A stretch of 42,936 nt of DNA from Candidatus Bathyarchaeota archaeon (lineage in GTDB: Archaea; Thermoproteota; Bathyarchaeia; TCS64), in assembly GCA_016783485.1 (NCBI GenBank), contig JADHWM010000010.1:1-42936 (forward strand). Direction: 5' to 3'. A program made the translations under genes and the position numbers. Below the pieces are notes generated by a model. That model saw only the letters and a program-made list of their open reading frames with translations. It ran no database searches and was not told the origin of the DNA. Positions 15,576-23,657 of this stretch are shown here, one piece after another. Within the stretch, counting starts at the first letter, position 1. The number at the start of each line of letters is the position of its first letter.

Positions 15576-15960
15576 AGTGATACTCAGGTTCTCCAAGGAG
15601 AACGTGGACAGACCCATCACCTCCCAAGTCATCCTGGAGCAGGGAACACCCGTGAACATACTCAGCGCCCGCATGAACCAACAAGGTGGAGAGATTCTTG
15701 TTGAGATCGATGCGGATCACGTCGAGGGAGTCATAAAGGCGTTCAGGGAGAGGGGCGTCACCGTCGATGTCCGCAGACTCATCGAAAAGGACGACGATAA
15801 GTGCGTCGATTGCGGAGCCTGCGTCTCTATCTGCCCCATGGACGCCCTAACCTTCGACGATGACCACTCCGTTATCCTCCTAGAGGACAGGTGCAACGGC
15901 GTCACCTGCGGCCTCTGCGTGGACACATGCCCCCAGAGGGCCATCAGGCTCATCGGCTGA
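15559..15960 (+). CDS. NIL-domain ferredoxin (homocysteine pathway)
   Basis: A 133-residue protein joining an N-terminal NIL domain (about residues 5-78; [20 protein letters not shown]) to a ferredoxin with two [4Fe-4S] motifs: [12 protein letters not shown] at about 90 and [14 protein letters not shown] at about 114. The second motif has an extra residue between the first two cysteines. This is the architecture of MA1822, the partner of the DUF39 protein in homocysteine synthesis, probably supplying electrons or handling sulfur. Start: GTG 15559 overlaps the upstream gene by 17 bases; GTG 15577, two bases after its stop, begins exactly at the domain and is a good alternative. Confidence 0.9.
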   Translation: MAASVRVILRFSKENVDRPITSQVILEQGTPVNILSARMNQQGGEILVEIDADHVEGVIKAFRERGVTVDVRRLIEKDDDKCVDCGACVSICPMDALTFDDDHSVILLEDRCNGVTCGLCVDTCPQRAIRLIG

Positions 15961-15970
15961 GTGGGAAACC

Positions 15971-16723
15971 TTGAGCAACGGCTTGGCGGGGCTATACCGG
16001 AGACCCTATTTGATCGGTGAGTCCCAGGGGACGATCGTCTCCGACAGGGAGGAGGCGGTTCAACGGGCTATAGAGGTCATCAGGCATCAGAATGGGGAGC
16101 TTAGGCTCTATATCAGGGAGTTCAAGGAGTTCCAGTTTGCCCTCGATCCCCTGGAAGCACCTGATGGGCCAAGAGTGGCGAAGTTGATGGCGGAGCATTC
16201 CAAGGCGGCTGGTGTCGGGCCCATGGCCGCGGTGGCCGGAGTCCTGGCGGACCTCTCCGTCGAGGAGATGCTCAAGGCGGGGGCCAGCGTCGCCGTGGTC
16301 GAGAACGGTGGAGAGGTCGCGTTCACATCGGACAGGCCCGTGAACATAGCCCTACAAGCCGGTGACGCCCCCCTCTCCAAGCGGATCGGATTCAAATTGG
16401 AGGAGTTTCCGGTGGGCGTTGCTACGAGCTCAGGACTCTTCAGCCACGCACTGAGCTTCGGGGAGGCCGAGGCGGTCACAGTCTTCGCTGAGAGCGCCGG
16501 CCTCGCTGACGCCGCTGCGACCGCCGTCGGGAACGTGGTGAAAGGGGATGACGAGCAGTACGCCTCTAGGCTTGGCGTGGACACTGGCCTCTCCATCGAG
16601 GGCGTCAGGGGGGTCTTCGTGCTTTATAGGGGAGCCGTCGGTATGGGGGGGAGGATGCCGTCCATCATAGGCGTCGACCCTGGCGACCCCAATGAGCTCT
16701 CCATCGAGATAGGGAGGCGATGA
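15971..16723 (+). CDS. UPF0280 family protein (sulfide assimilation)
   Basis: A 250-residue member of UPF0280 (COG2122), a family distantly similar to ApbE. Its Methanosarcina member MA1715 promotes efficient sulfide assimilation for homocysteine and cysteine synthesis. Visible features are LYRRPYLIGESQGTIVSD at the N terminus, the central AAGVGPMAAVAGVLADLSVE, and the glycine-rich SSGLFSHALSFGEAEAVTVF. It starts at TTG 15971, ten bases after the ferredoxin gene, with only a weak G-rich sequence upstream. Its place between the NIL-ferredoxin and aspartokinase genes supports a role in sulfur delivery to this pathway; its biochemical activity is not established. Confidence 0.9.
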   Translation: MSNGLAGLYRRPYLIGESQGTIVSDREEAVQRAIEVIRHQNGELRLYIREFKEFQFALDPLEAPDGPRVAKLMAEHSKAAGVGPMAAVAGVLADLSVEEMLKAGASVAVVENGGEVAFTSDRPVNIALQAGDAPLSKRIGFKLEEFPVGVATSSGLFSHALSFGEAEAVTVFAESAGLADAAATAVGNVVKGDDEQYASRLGVDTGLSIEGVRGVFVLYRGAVGMGGRMPSIIGVDPGDPNELSIEIGRR

Positions 16724-16724
16724 A

Positions 16725-17945
16725 TTGCCCAAGCTTCTCGTAGTCAAGTACGGTGGCTCCGTCTTGGACAGCGGGACGGCGATCAGGAGGGCCGCAGAGG
16801 CGGTCAGGGAGGAGCTGGGGAGAGGGAGCAGGATGGTCATCGTCGTCTCCGCGATGAAGGGAGTGACGGATCAGCTGCTCTCCGCCGCCGGGGAGATCTC
16901 CCCTGACACCCCGAGGGAGGTCGTCGACCACATCCTTGGCCTCGGCGAGGAGCAGAGCGTCAGGCTCATGGCGTCGGCCCTCAAGTCAATAGGCGTCGAC
17001 GCCGTTGAAGTGACACCCCACACTCCTAGCTGGCCCATCGTCACCGACGGCAATTACGGAGACGCCGAGCCGATACTTGAGGAGTGTGAGAGCCGAACCG
17101 AGCAAGGGGTGAAGCCACTCATCGAGAGGGGGCAGGTCCCCGTCGTCTGCGGCTTCGTCGGCAGGAGCCTTGACGGGAGCATCACAACCCTCGGGAGGGG
17201 AGGAAGCGACACGACCGCCACCCTCCTCGCCCGGTGCCTCGGCGCCGACGAGCTGGTGCTCGTCAAGAACGTCAGGGGCATCTACTCGGCGGACCCTCGG
17301 AAGGTGGAGGGAGCCAAGCCCCTGAAGGAGATGAGCGCATGGAAGGCAAGCCTCCTCGCGTCGTCGGGGGCGAAGGTGCTCCACAGTAAGGTCTTCAGGT
17401 ACAAGCCTGACGGCCTCAGGATAAGGCTCGTCTCATACGAGCAGAGTCTGAACGGGAGCGGAACGGTTGTGAGCGGAACAATACCGGGGCTGGAGGTCGA
17501 GATCCACGACGAGAGGGTCGCGAAGCTGACCCTGGTCGGCGAGATTGCGTCTGATCCGGAGGCCCTTGCATGGGTCTTCAAGCTGATAGTCGAGAACGAG
17601 GGGAGGGTTCTCTCCCTCAAGGGGATGAGGGACGCCTCGACGGTGTTCGTCACAGGGGCCCTCGACGACGTTCTCAACGGGGTTCATCCCCTCGTGGTCT
17701 CCACGGAGAGCATCAAGGCAGTCTCTAGCACAAGCGGGCTGGCCCTCATCAGGGTCCGGGGAAGGGCGCTGGATGACGCCGCAGCTAGCTTGCATATAAT
17801 AGGCGAGGCCCTGTCCTCAATGGGCGTCGTATTGAGGGATCTGGTCGTCGGGGAGTCGTCCGTCGACGCCTTCGTCGACTGGGAGAAGCGGTTTGAGGCC
17901 AAGATAGTGATAGAGGAGAGCTTCAGGAGGAATAGAGATGAGTAA
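16725..17945 (+). CDS. lysC: Aspartate kinase
   Basis: Aspartokinase of 406 residues, phosphorylating aspartate to 4-aspartyl phosphate. The amino-acid kinase domain has the KYGGSV phosphate loop at the very N terminus, FVGRSLDGSITTLGRGGSDTTA (aspartate and ATP site, about 144-165) and VLVKNVRGIYSADPRKV. The C-terminal ~140 residues form paired ACT domains (VAKLTLVGEIASDPEAL and TSGLALIRVRG), so feedback control by threonine, lysine or a sulfur amino acid is possible. Start is TTG 16725, with GGAGG seven bases upstream and one base after the UPF0280 stop. Its location in a homocysteine cluster suggests dedicated precursor supply. Confidence 0.95.
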   Translation: MPKLLVVKYGGSVLDSGTAIRRAAEAVREELGRGSRMVIVVSAMKGVTDQLLSAAGEISPDTPREVVDHILGLGEEQSVRLMASALKSIGVDAVEVTPHTPSWPIVTDGNYGDAEPILEECESRTEQGVKPLIERGQVPVVCGFVGRSLDGSITTLGRGGSDTTATLLARCLGADELVLVKNVRGIYSADPRKVEGAKPLKEMSAWKASLLASSGAKVLHSKVFRYKPDGLRIRLVSYEQSLNGSGTVVSGTIPGLEVEIHDERVAKLTLVGEIASDPEALAWVFKLIVENEGRVLSLKGMRDASTVFVTGALDDVLNGVHPLVVSTESIKAVSSTSGLALIRVRGRALDDAAASLHIIGEALSSMGVVLRDLVVGESSVDAFVDWEKRFEAKIVIEESFRRNRDE

Positions 17946-19011
17946 AATGAAGGTAGCGGTACTGGGAGCGACTGGCGCAGCAGGTCAGAACATCGTGGAG
18001 GCCCTCGTGGACCACCCCTGGTTCGGTATAGACTGCCTCGCGGCCTCGGAGAGGTCCGAGGGGAAGAGATACAGGGACGCCGTCGAAGGCGCCGTCTTCT
18101 TCGAGAGGACGCCCGGAGATGACGTCATGGGGATATCGGTGCAGAACACGGACAAGGTGGATCCGAGGGACTACGACCTGGCGTTCAGCGCCCTCCCCGC
18201 ATCGGTGGCGAAGGGCGTCGAGGCACGTTTCGCAGAGCACATCCCGGTATTCAGCACGACGTCCGCGTACAGGTACGAGGATGACGTCCCGGTGCTCATC
18301 CCGGAGGTAAACCCCGGGCACATCGGGCTCGTGAACATCCAGAGGGAGAACCGGGGCTGGGCGGGCTACATCGTGCCGGGCCCTAACTGCACGACGGTGG
18401 GGTTGGTGATGACCCTCAAACCCATCCAGGACGCCTTCGGGGTCAAGACGGTCCGAATGGTCTCTATGCAGAGCCTCTCAGGGGCCGGGGAGAAGGGGCT
18501 GAGGGAGGACTCGCCTTACAGGAAGATGGTGGAGATGAATGTTTACCCTTGGATCGAGGGGGAGGAGGCGAAGGTCGTCGCTGAGACGAACATACTCCTC
18601 GGGAAGTTGGTGGATGGAAGGATAGTTGACGCCGGGATAGACGTCCACCCGACCTGCACGAGGGTCTACGTTGACAGGGTGCACACGGAGGTTGTAGACG
18701 TCGTGACGGAGAGACCCGCGACTCTTGAGGGGGTCAGGGTGGCCCTGGAGGGCTTCAAGCCCCTGCCCCAGGAGTTGGAGCTGCCGACCTGCCCTGAGCG
18801 GCCCATCTTGGTCCTCGATGAGGTTGACATGCCCCAGCCAAAGCTGCATAGCTCCAAGGGGTTCATGGTGACCCTCGTGGGGAGGCTCAGCGAGATCCCC
18901 CGCGTGGGAAACGGGTTCACCTACATCGTGACCAGCGACAACCTGGAGAAGGGGGCCGGTGTGGGGGCGGTCCAGAACGCCGAGTTCATGAAGGCAAAGG
19001 GCTACCTATAG
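17938..19011 (+). CDS. asd: Aspartate-semialdehyde dehydrogenase
   Basis: NADP-dependent enzyme of 357 residues reducing aspartyl phosphate to aspartate 4-semialdehyde, the proposed substrate of the DUF39 system. The Rossmann motif is VAVLGATGAAGQNIVEAL and the catalytic cysteine is in VPGPNCTTVGL. The archaeal-type (malonyl-CoA-reductase-like) segments SGAGEKGLREDSPYRKM and HPTCTRVYVDRVHTE follow. Its ATG overlaps the end of aspartokinase by eight bases, so translation is probably coupled. It is the last gene of the cluster; no homoserine dehydrogenase, methionine synthase or O-acylhomoserine sulfhydrylase follows. Confidence 0.95.
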   Translation: MSKMKVAVLGATGAAGQNIVEALVDHPWFGIDCLAASERSEGKRYRDAVEGAVFFERTPGDDVMGISVQNTDKVDPRDYDLAFSALPASVAKGVEARFAEHIPVFSTTSAYRYEDDVPVLIPEVNPGHIGLVNIQRENRGWAGYIVPGPNCTTVGLVMTLKPIQDAFGVKTVRMVSMQSLSGAGEKGLREDSPYRKMVEMNVYPWIEGEEAKVVAETNILLGKLVDGRIVDAGIDVHPTCTRVYVDRVHTEVVDVVTERPATLEGVRVALEGFKPLPQELELPTCPERPILVLDEVDMPQPKLHSSKGFMVTLVGRLSEIPRVGNGFTYIVTSDNLEKGAGVGAVQNAEFMKAKGYL

Positions 19012-19148
19012 TAGCCCGTTCCACTTCCTGGGTATTTCTTGCAAAGTTTTCTTCACAAAAACGGTATTAAAACCGGGCTCGAATCATTGACTTGGTTTGA
19101 ACCGGAAGCTAAAGATCGGTTTACTGCCGTCTCTGTTGATGGTTTTAA

Positions 19149-19505
19149 TCAGTCAAGCTCGTTCATACTTTTTTCAACGATATCCAATGTTCTATCAAGG
19201 GCGATAGCTGCAGCCTTCAATGATTTCCGCATACGATCTTGCTCTAGTTTTGATTTTACCATCCTAGTTTTCCAGATGGAAGCTGAGTCATCAACGATCT
19301 GTGCGTTCAATTCATCACAAACACGAGCTTCAAATAAGGAGAGTTTTGGGTGAATTATCCCATTCCGTGTTCCTCGGCCATACTCCGTACCAATTCTGCA
19401 TCCTCCACCAACCCCATATTTTTTCATGACATCTGCGATTTCAATCTCATCTCTGACGATCTCAAAGTTTTCAACCCTAGTCTCCAATCTTATTCGCACG
19501 AGCAC
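19149..19505 (-). CDS. Hypothetical protein (doubtful)
   Basis: An open frame of 118 codons in a lower-GC, gene-poor stretch. The predicted product is plausible in composition: a beta-rich start (RIRLETRVENFEIV), a central ADVMKKYGVGGGC region and a charged C-terminal helix (KSKLEQDRMRKSLKAAAIAL). The start would be GTG with no clear ribosome binding site. I recognise no family. An overlapping frame on the other strand (19039-19353) looks less protein-like. The gap 19012-19148 holds nothing else I can identify. Confidence 0.35.
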   Translation of the reverse strand: MLVRIRLETRVENFEIVRDEIEIADVMKKYGVGGGCRIGTEYGRGTRNGIIHPKLSLFEARVCDELNAQIVDDSASIWKTRMVKSKLEQDRMRKSLKAAAIALDRTLDIVEKSMNELD

Positions 19506-20148
19506 GAACCCAATTTGTTATTGGACTAGAACCAGTTCATCTTGGGTTATTATAACGGTTGGCTGTACCCCCGGTGGTGCCCAACCACCTCTGGCTACAG
19601 AGAGCGCGAGCAATCCTGTCGCGTATAGAACATTATGATTGTCTGCTAGCATCAACGCGTCAAGTTATTTTCAGACATTACCTTACGGGCTCTGAATTCT
19701 CCAATCAAATTCTTTTTTAGGGAACTCAGGATATAAGGGCGGTTTCTCTCTGTTTAGCATGTTTTCACCTATTGGATTGTATTTTTTTGAAGTTTTTGAG
19801 TTAGCGCGCATGGAGAAAGTAAAACAATCGCCCAAACTTTGGCGTGCACGGGTTATTTTAATCGTGCGCGCGCTGATTCCTTTGATCACCTTTCATAGGG
19901 GTTTGAACCGCAACTCCTTGTGTGATACGCATAAGTGTATTCAAAGTGTGAGGAATAAGTTCCCACTTACCAAACACTCAAACACCCCTCATGAACACAC
20001 ACGCGGATTGTTTCCTAGAAAAAAGGGGGGGTCTCTCGAGGATGGATGGGAGTCTGATCTCAAGGAAGATTTTCCCCTATCTTTCCTCCGCATTCGCAAG
20101 TCTAATACACATAGAAGTGCTCGAATAATCCACAAGAGGAGATAGAAC
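19506..20148. other. Gene-poor AT-richer interval
   Basis: About 640 bases with no convincing gene. Short frames exist on both strands (for example 19683-19889 minus and 19759-20145 plus), but their products are rich in residues unusual for proteins and lack ribosome binding sites. Base composition is lower in GC than the neighbours. A G7 run follows an A6 run near 20021-20034. The last bases hold GAGGAGATAG, the ribosome binding site of the deacetylase gene, and an AT-rich element near 20101-20108 may be its promoter. Confidence 0.5.
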
Positions 20149-20955
20149 ATGAAATCGAAAACCACTATAACTGATTCTTTCTGGCCTGAAGGTTATAGAT
20201 GCTGCGTGAACATCTCATTCGACTACGACGCCAACAGCGCCCTGATGAGACGCGCGCCCCTCGACATCGTGGCCCAGAGCCGGGGCAGATTCGCCCCCAA
20301 CGTGGCCATCCCCCGGATACTGGACCTCCTCGACAAGCACGAGATACCCGCCACCTTCTTCACACCGGGATGGACCGTGGACCAGTTCACAGAGTCCGTC
20401 GAGAACATCGTGAACAAGGGCCACGAGCTCGCGGCCCACGGATACCTCCACGAGAGGCTCGCCGAGATATCCAAGGAGGCCGAGGAGAGCGTCTTCCAGA
20501 GGGGACTAGCAGCCTTCGAGAAGGTGGGTGTGAAGCCCGTGGGCTTCAGGGCTCCATACTGGCTCATCAGCGACAGGACCCTGGAGCTCGTCCAGAGGCT
20601 GGGGTTCGAGTACGACTCCAACATGATGGACTCCGATATGCCCTACATGCTGAAGTGGAGAGGGAAGGAGACGGGGCTCGTGGAGCTCCCCGTGGAGTGG
20701 ATGCTCGACGACTGGCCCCAGTTCGAGACCCACCGCAGGAGCCCAGAGGAAGCATACGCCGTCTGGAAACCTGAGTTCGAGGGTCTATACGAGCTTGGGA
20801 GATATTTCGGCCTCACATGCCACCCCCAGGCCATCGGACGTATTTCCAGGATCAACATGTTAGACAAGTTGATTACCGAGATGAAGGAGAAGGGCGATGT
20901 CTGGTTCGCCTCATGCAAGGATATCGCCGACTGGACTCGTAAAAAGTTGGCCTGA
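20149..20955 (+). CDS. Polysaccharide deacetylase family protein
   Basis: A 268-residue NodB-homology (carbohydrate esterase 4-like) protein, without a signal peptide, resembling cytosolic PuuE/allantoinase-like members. The first catalytic motif NISFDYDANS supplies the Asp pair. HGYLHERL supplies the metal-binding histidines, VGFRAPYWLIS is motif 3, DSNMMDSDMPYML follows, and LTCHPQAIGR carries the final histidine. It probably hydrolyses an N-acyl or amide bond on a sugar or ureide; the substrate is unknown. GAGGAG lies eight bases before the ATG. Its stop codon abuts the convergent sirtuin stop with no base between. Confidence 0.9.
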   Translation: MKSKTTITDSFWPEGYRCCVNISFDYDANSALMRRAPLDIVAQSRGRFAPNVAIPRILDLLDKHEIPATFFTPGWTVDQFTESVENIVNKGHELAAHGYLHERLAEISKEAEESVFQRGLAAFEKVGVKPVGFRAPYWLISDRTLELVQRLGFEYDSNMMDSDMPYMLKWRGKETGLVELPVEWMLDDWPQFETHRRSPEEAYAVWKPEFEGLYELGRYFGLTCHPQAIGRISRINMLDKLITEMKEKGDVWFASCKDIADWTRKKLA

Positions 20956-21738
20956 CTATCCTAGCCTCTCCTTGAGCCGGGTGACCAGGATCGGCAGCGA
21001 CTCTCCCGAGGGCGCCCTCACCGTCACGTCGCACACCCCACTCAGCTCTGACTCCCTTGGGTTGAACTCGAGAAGGACACCACCACTCCTCTTCACGTTG
21101 AGGGGCAGCGCCGCCGCCGGGAAGACCATCGCGGAGGTCCCGATGACCAGCATGCAGTCAGAGCGCTCCGCCTCGGCCAGGCACATGTTCAGCGTCGGGA
21201 CGGGGATGGGCTCCCCGAACATCACGGTGTCCCCCTTCACGACTCCGCCGCAGGAGGGGCACCTCGGAGGGAGCTCTGAGACCTCGAATCCCTCAACCGG
21301 ATACCTCGTATTGCAGTTCATGCAGCGGAGTTTGTGAGTGTTGCCGTGGATCTCGTGGACGTTGATGCTTCCGGCCGCGATGTGGAGGTTGTCGATGTTC
21401 TGGGTAATCAGGCTCTTCAGGACTCCCATCTCTTCCAACTCAGAGAGGGCGCGATGCCCAGAATTGGGCTGAGCTTCATGCATCGACCTTCCGAGTTCTC
21501 GCCTCCTCTCCGGATCGAGACGCCTCTCCCAGTAGCCCTTCGGGTCCTCCATGAACCGGGTATAACCGTCCATGGGGGGCTCGCCCCTCTCAGTCCAGAG
21601 CCCGCCCGGGCCCCTGAAGGGGCGGATGCCGCTCTCCACGGAGACCCCTGCCCCCGTCAACGCCACAACGTATTCAGCCGAGAGGATCATCTCTGCGGCT
21701 TCATGGATAGCCCTCTCAAAAGCATCGTCCTTGGCCAA
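20956..21738 (-). CDS. cobB: NAD-dependent protein deacylase (sirtuin)
   Basis: Sir2-family deacylase of about 260 residues. The NAD-binding GAGVSVESGIRPFRG (the family's GAGxSxxSGIPxFR, with Arg in place of the usual Pro), TQNIDNLHIAAGS and the catalytic HEIHGNTH are visible. The zinc site is CMNC plus CPSC, and a GTSAMVFPAAAL segment completes the fold. It could deacetylate chromatin or metabolic enzymes such as acyl-CoA synthetases. The open frame extends into etfA, but the family start points to TTG 21738 (LAKDDAFERA), about 20 bases downstream of TTTATA, consistent with a leaderless message. It follows etfA on the same strand, linking it to acyl-CoA metabolism by position. Confidence 0.9.
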   Translation of the reverse strand: MAKDDAFERAIHEAAEMILSAEYVVALTGAGVSVESGIRPFRGPGGLWTERGEPPMDGYTRFMEDPKGYWERRLDPERRRELGRSMHEAQPNSGHRALSELEEMGVLKSLITQNIDNLHIAAGSINVHEIHGNTHKLRCMNCNTRYPVEGFEVSELPPRCPSCGGVVKGDTVMFGEPIPVPTLNMCLAEAERSDCMLVIGTSAMVFPAAALPLNVKRSGGVLLEFNPRESELSGVCDVTVRAPSGESLPILVTRLKERLG

Positions 21739-21776
21739 CTTCGTCGTGTAATATTCTATAAAGGGACAGAAAAGGT

Positions 21777-22733
21777 CTACCCGATCTTTTCTTTGAGGGC
21801 CTTGATCAGGGCGGGGAGCACGGTGTAGAGATCCCCCACGAGGGAGTAATCGGAGATCTCGTGGATGTTGGCATTCGCGTCCTCGTTTATGGAGACGATG
21901 ATCTGCGAGTCCCTGATGCCGGCTACATGTTGAATAGTACCCGAGATACCGCAAGCCAGGTAGAATTTCGGGGAGACCTTCCGGCCGCTGATCCCGATCC
22001 AATCCTCCATCCAACCCAGATCAGCCGAGATGGGCCTCGAGCATCCCACCTTCGCCTCCAAGACACCCGCCAGCTCCTCCAGAAGTTTCAAGTCCTCCTT
22101 AGCTTTGAACCCCCTTCCCGCTGAAACGATGATGGGGGCACCCTCAAGGCCCATGTCCCCCTTCACTTTATCCCTCCTTTCGACGACCTTGACTCTCGGC
22201 TCGGGGATCGACACATCGAGTGTGACAATCTCGCCAACTCCCTCACCTGGCTCCGGCGTCTCGAACGCCCTCGAAGGGATGGTGGCGATGTGAGGAGCCC
22301 TCCTGCTAACCTCGGTGGCTATCGTTGAGCCCGCATAGGTGAGTCGCTCGCCCACTAGATTGCCCTCCTCGTCCACCTCGAGGCTCAGGCATTCAGTCAT
22401 GCAGCCCGTATCAAGAGCAGCGGCCACCCGAGCGGCCAGCTCCTTCCCCCTCTTCGTGGCCCCAATGAGTATTATCCTAGGATCGGAGGCTTCGACTGCC
22501 TTTAAAAAGGCCTCCTTGTAGGCCTCAACGCTGAAATGCTCGAATCCGGGATCATCAGCGACCAATGTTTTCTTGGAACCATATTGAGCCAGTTCTCCAG
22601 AATCAGATATGTTCGAACCCACGAGCAGTACGTTTAATTCTCCACCTAGGCTATCCGCGAGTTCCTTTCCCTTCCCAAGGAGCTGGATTAGTAGGCCTCT
22701 GTCCTCGGAGAATGCCAGAACGTTCTGAGCCAT
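21777..22733 (-). CDS. etfA: Electron transfer flavoprotein alpha subunit
   Basis: ETF alpha subunit of about 318 residues, the FAD-binding half of the electron carrier that accepts electrons from acyl-CoA dehydrogenases. The C-terminal FAD domain is clear: PIIVSAGRGFKAKEDLKLL, then GISGRKVSPKFYLACGISG, QHVAGIRDSQIIVSINED, and SDYSLVGDLYTVLPALI at the end. Start ATG 22733 has GGAGAGGTGA at good spacing; GTG 22742 is also in frame. The etfB stop overlaps this site. A bifurcating versus conventional role cannot be decided from the sequence by eye. Confidence 0.95.
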   Translation of the reverse strand: MAQNVLAFSEDRGLLIQLLGKGKELADSLGGELNVLLVGSNISDSGELAQYGSKKTLVADDPGFEHFSVEAYKEAFLKAVEASDPRIILIGATKRGKELAARVAAALDTGCMTECLSLEVDEEGNLVGERLTYAGSTIATEVSRRAPHIATIPSRAFETPEPGEGVGEIVTLDVSIPEPRVKVVERRDKVKGDMGLEGAPIIVSAGRGFKAKEDLKLLEELAGVLEAKVGCSRPISADLGWMEDWIGISGRKVSPKFYLACGISGTIQHVAGIRDSQIIVSINEDANANIHEISDYSLVGDLYTVLPALIKALKEKIG

Positions 22734-22738
22734 CGCGC

Positions 22739-23530
22739 TCACCTCTCCAGAACTCCCTCGGAGACTATAGCCTCGGCTAGCTGCAATACAGCATCTTCAA
22801 TAGTATCGGCTTTGATGACAATCCGTTTCCTGTCGACCTTGGGGGCCTCGACTTTCAGGACCTCCACGGAGGATGAGGCTTTGACCTCCTCCGCGGATAG
22901 TCCTACAGCCTCGGCGTCCCACTCCTCGGTGGGCTTCCTCTTCGCCTTCATGATGTTCATGAGGGAGGGGATCCTAGGCTCGTTGACCTCCCTCACCACG
23001 GCCACCACCGCGGGGAGGTCAACCTCCACGACTTCGTCAACATCCTCCAGGTCCCTAACGGCCCTGAGAGTCCCCTCTCCGAGCTCGATCTCTTTGACGT
23101 ATGTCACCTGGGGAAGGCCCAGGAGCTCCGCAAGTCTCGGACATACCTGAGCGGAGAGGCTGTCGAGAGCCATCTCCCCCCCGATGATGAGATCATAATC
23201 CCCTAGCTTCTCTACCGCAGCCTTCAGCACCTTGGAGGTCGCCAGAGCGTCTACTCCAGCCAGCGCCTCGTCGTTAATTATGTACGCCGCATCTGCCCCC
23301 ATGGCTAGGGCTGCGAGGAGGGCCGTCCTCGTCCCTGATCCGCCCATGGAGAGGGCTATGACCTCCCCCTCGCCGGACTCTTTGAGCTTGATGGCAGTCT
23401 CGAGGGCCCGCTTGTCGACCTCGCTTATCTTTCTCTTGACGCCCTCGGTCTTGGGCTGCCTCGTTTCGGGATCGACCTTCATCTCTGTAAGATCGACGAT
23501 GTCCTTTAACAGTACGATAATGCGCGCCAA
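22739..23530 (-). CDS. etfB: Electron transfer flavoprotein beta subunit
   Basis: ETF beta subunit of 263 residues. IIVLLKDIVDLTEMKVDPET at the N terminus, VIALSMGGSGTRTALLAALAMGAD and the YDLIIGGEMALDSLSAQVCP nucleotide-binding region are family signatures, and LPAVVAVVREVNEPRIPSL is the characteristic ETF beta segment. It starts at TTG 23530 with AGGAG about nine bases upstream. It is first in an etfB-etfA pair divergent from the 3-hydroxyacyl-CoA dehydrogenase gene, so the intervening 127 bases hold both promoters. Confidence 0.95.
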   Translation of the reverse strand: MARIIVLLKDIVDLTEMKVDPETRQPKTEGVKRKISEVDKRALETAIKLKESGEGEVIALSMGGSGTRTALLAALAMGADAAYIINDEALAGVDALATSKVLKAAVEKLGDYDLIIGGEMALDSLSAQVCPRLAELLGLPQVTYVKEIELGEGTLRAVRDLEDVDEVVEVDLPAVVAVVREVNEPRIPSLMNIMKAKRKPTEEWDAEAVGLSAEEVKASSSVEVLKVEAPKVDRKRIVIKADTIEDAVLQLAEAIVSEGVLER

Positions 23531-23657
23531 TATGTTGTCTCCTGAACAAGTTGAATACTTTGGGGAATATTATTAACATTTATTCGAAAACGCCCTGTTA
23601 ATTCCCTTGATTCTGAAAAATGCTTTAAACATCGGGAGACAACCTCCACAGATTCTA

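Noticed and set aside
19895-19940. tRNA-like sequence on the minus strand (GGTTCAAACC-like T loop)
   Set aside because: The arms around the T-loop-like sequence do not pair, no acceptor stem forms, and the nearby stem-loop lacks a proper anticodon loop.
19759-20145. Plus-strand open frame of 128 codons before the deacetylase
   Set aside because: No ribosome binding site, composition unlike neighbouring proteins, and no recognisable fold.
21739-22014. Upstream extension of the sirtuin frame to 22014
   Set aside because: It runs antisense-free but within the etfA coding region in another frame, and the translated extension is unlike any protein; the Sir2 domain begins just after TTG 21738.
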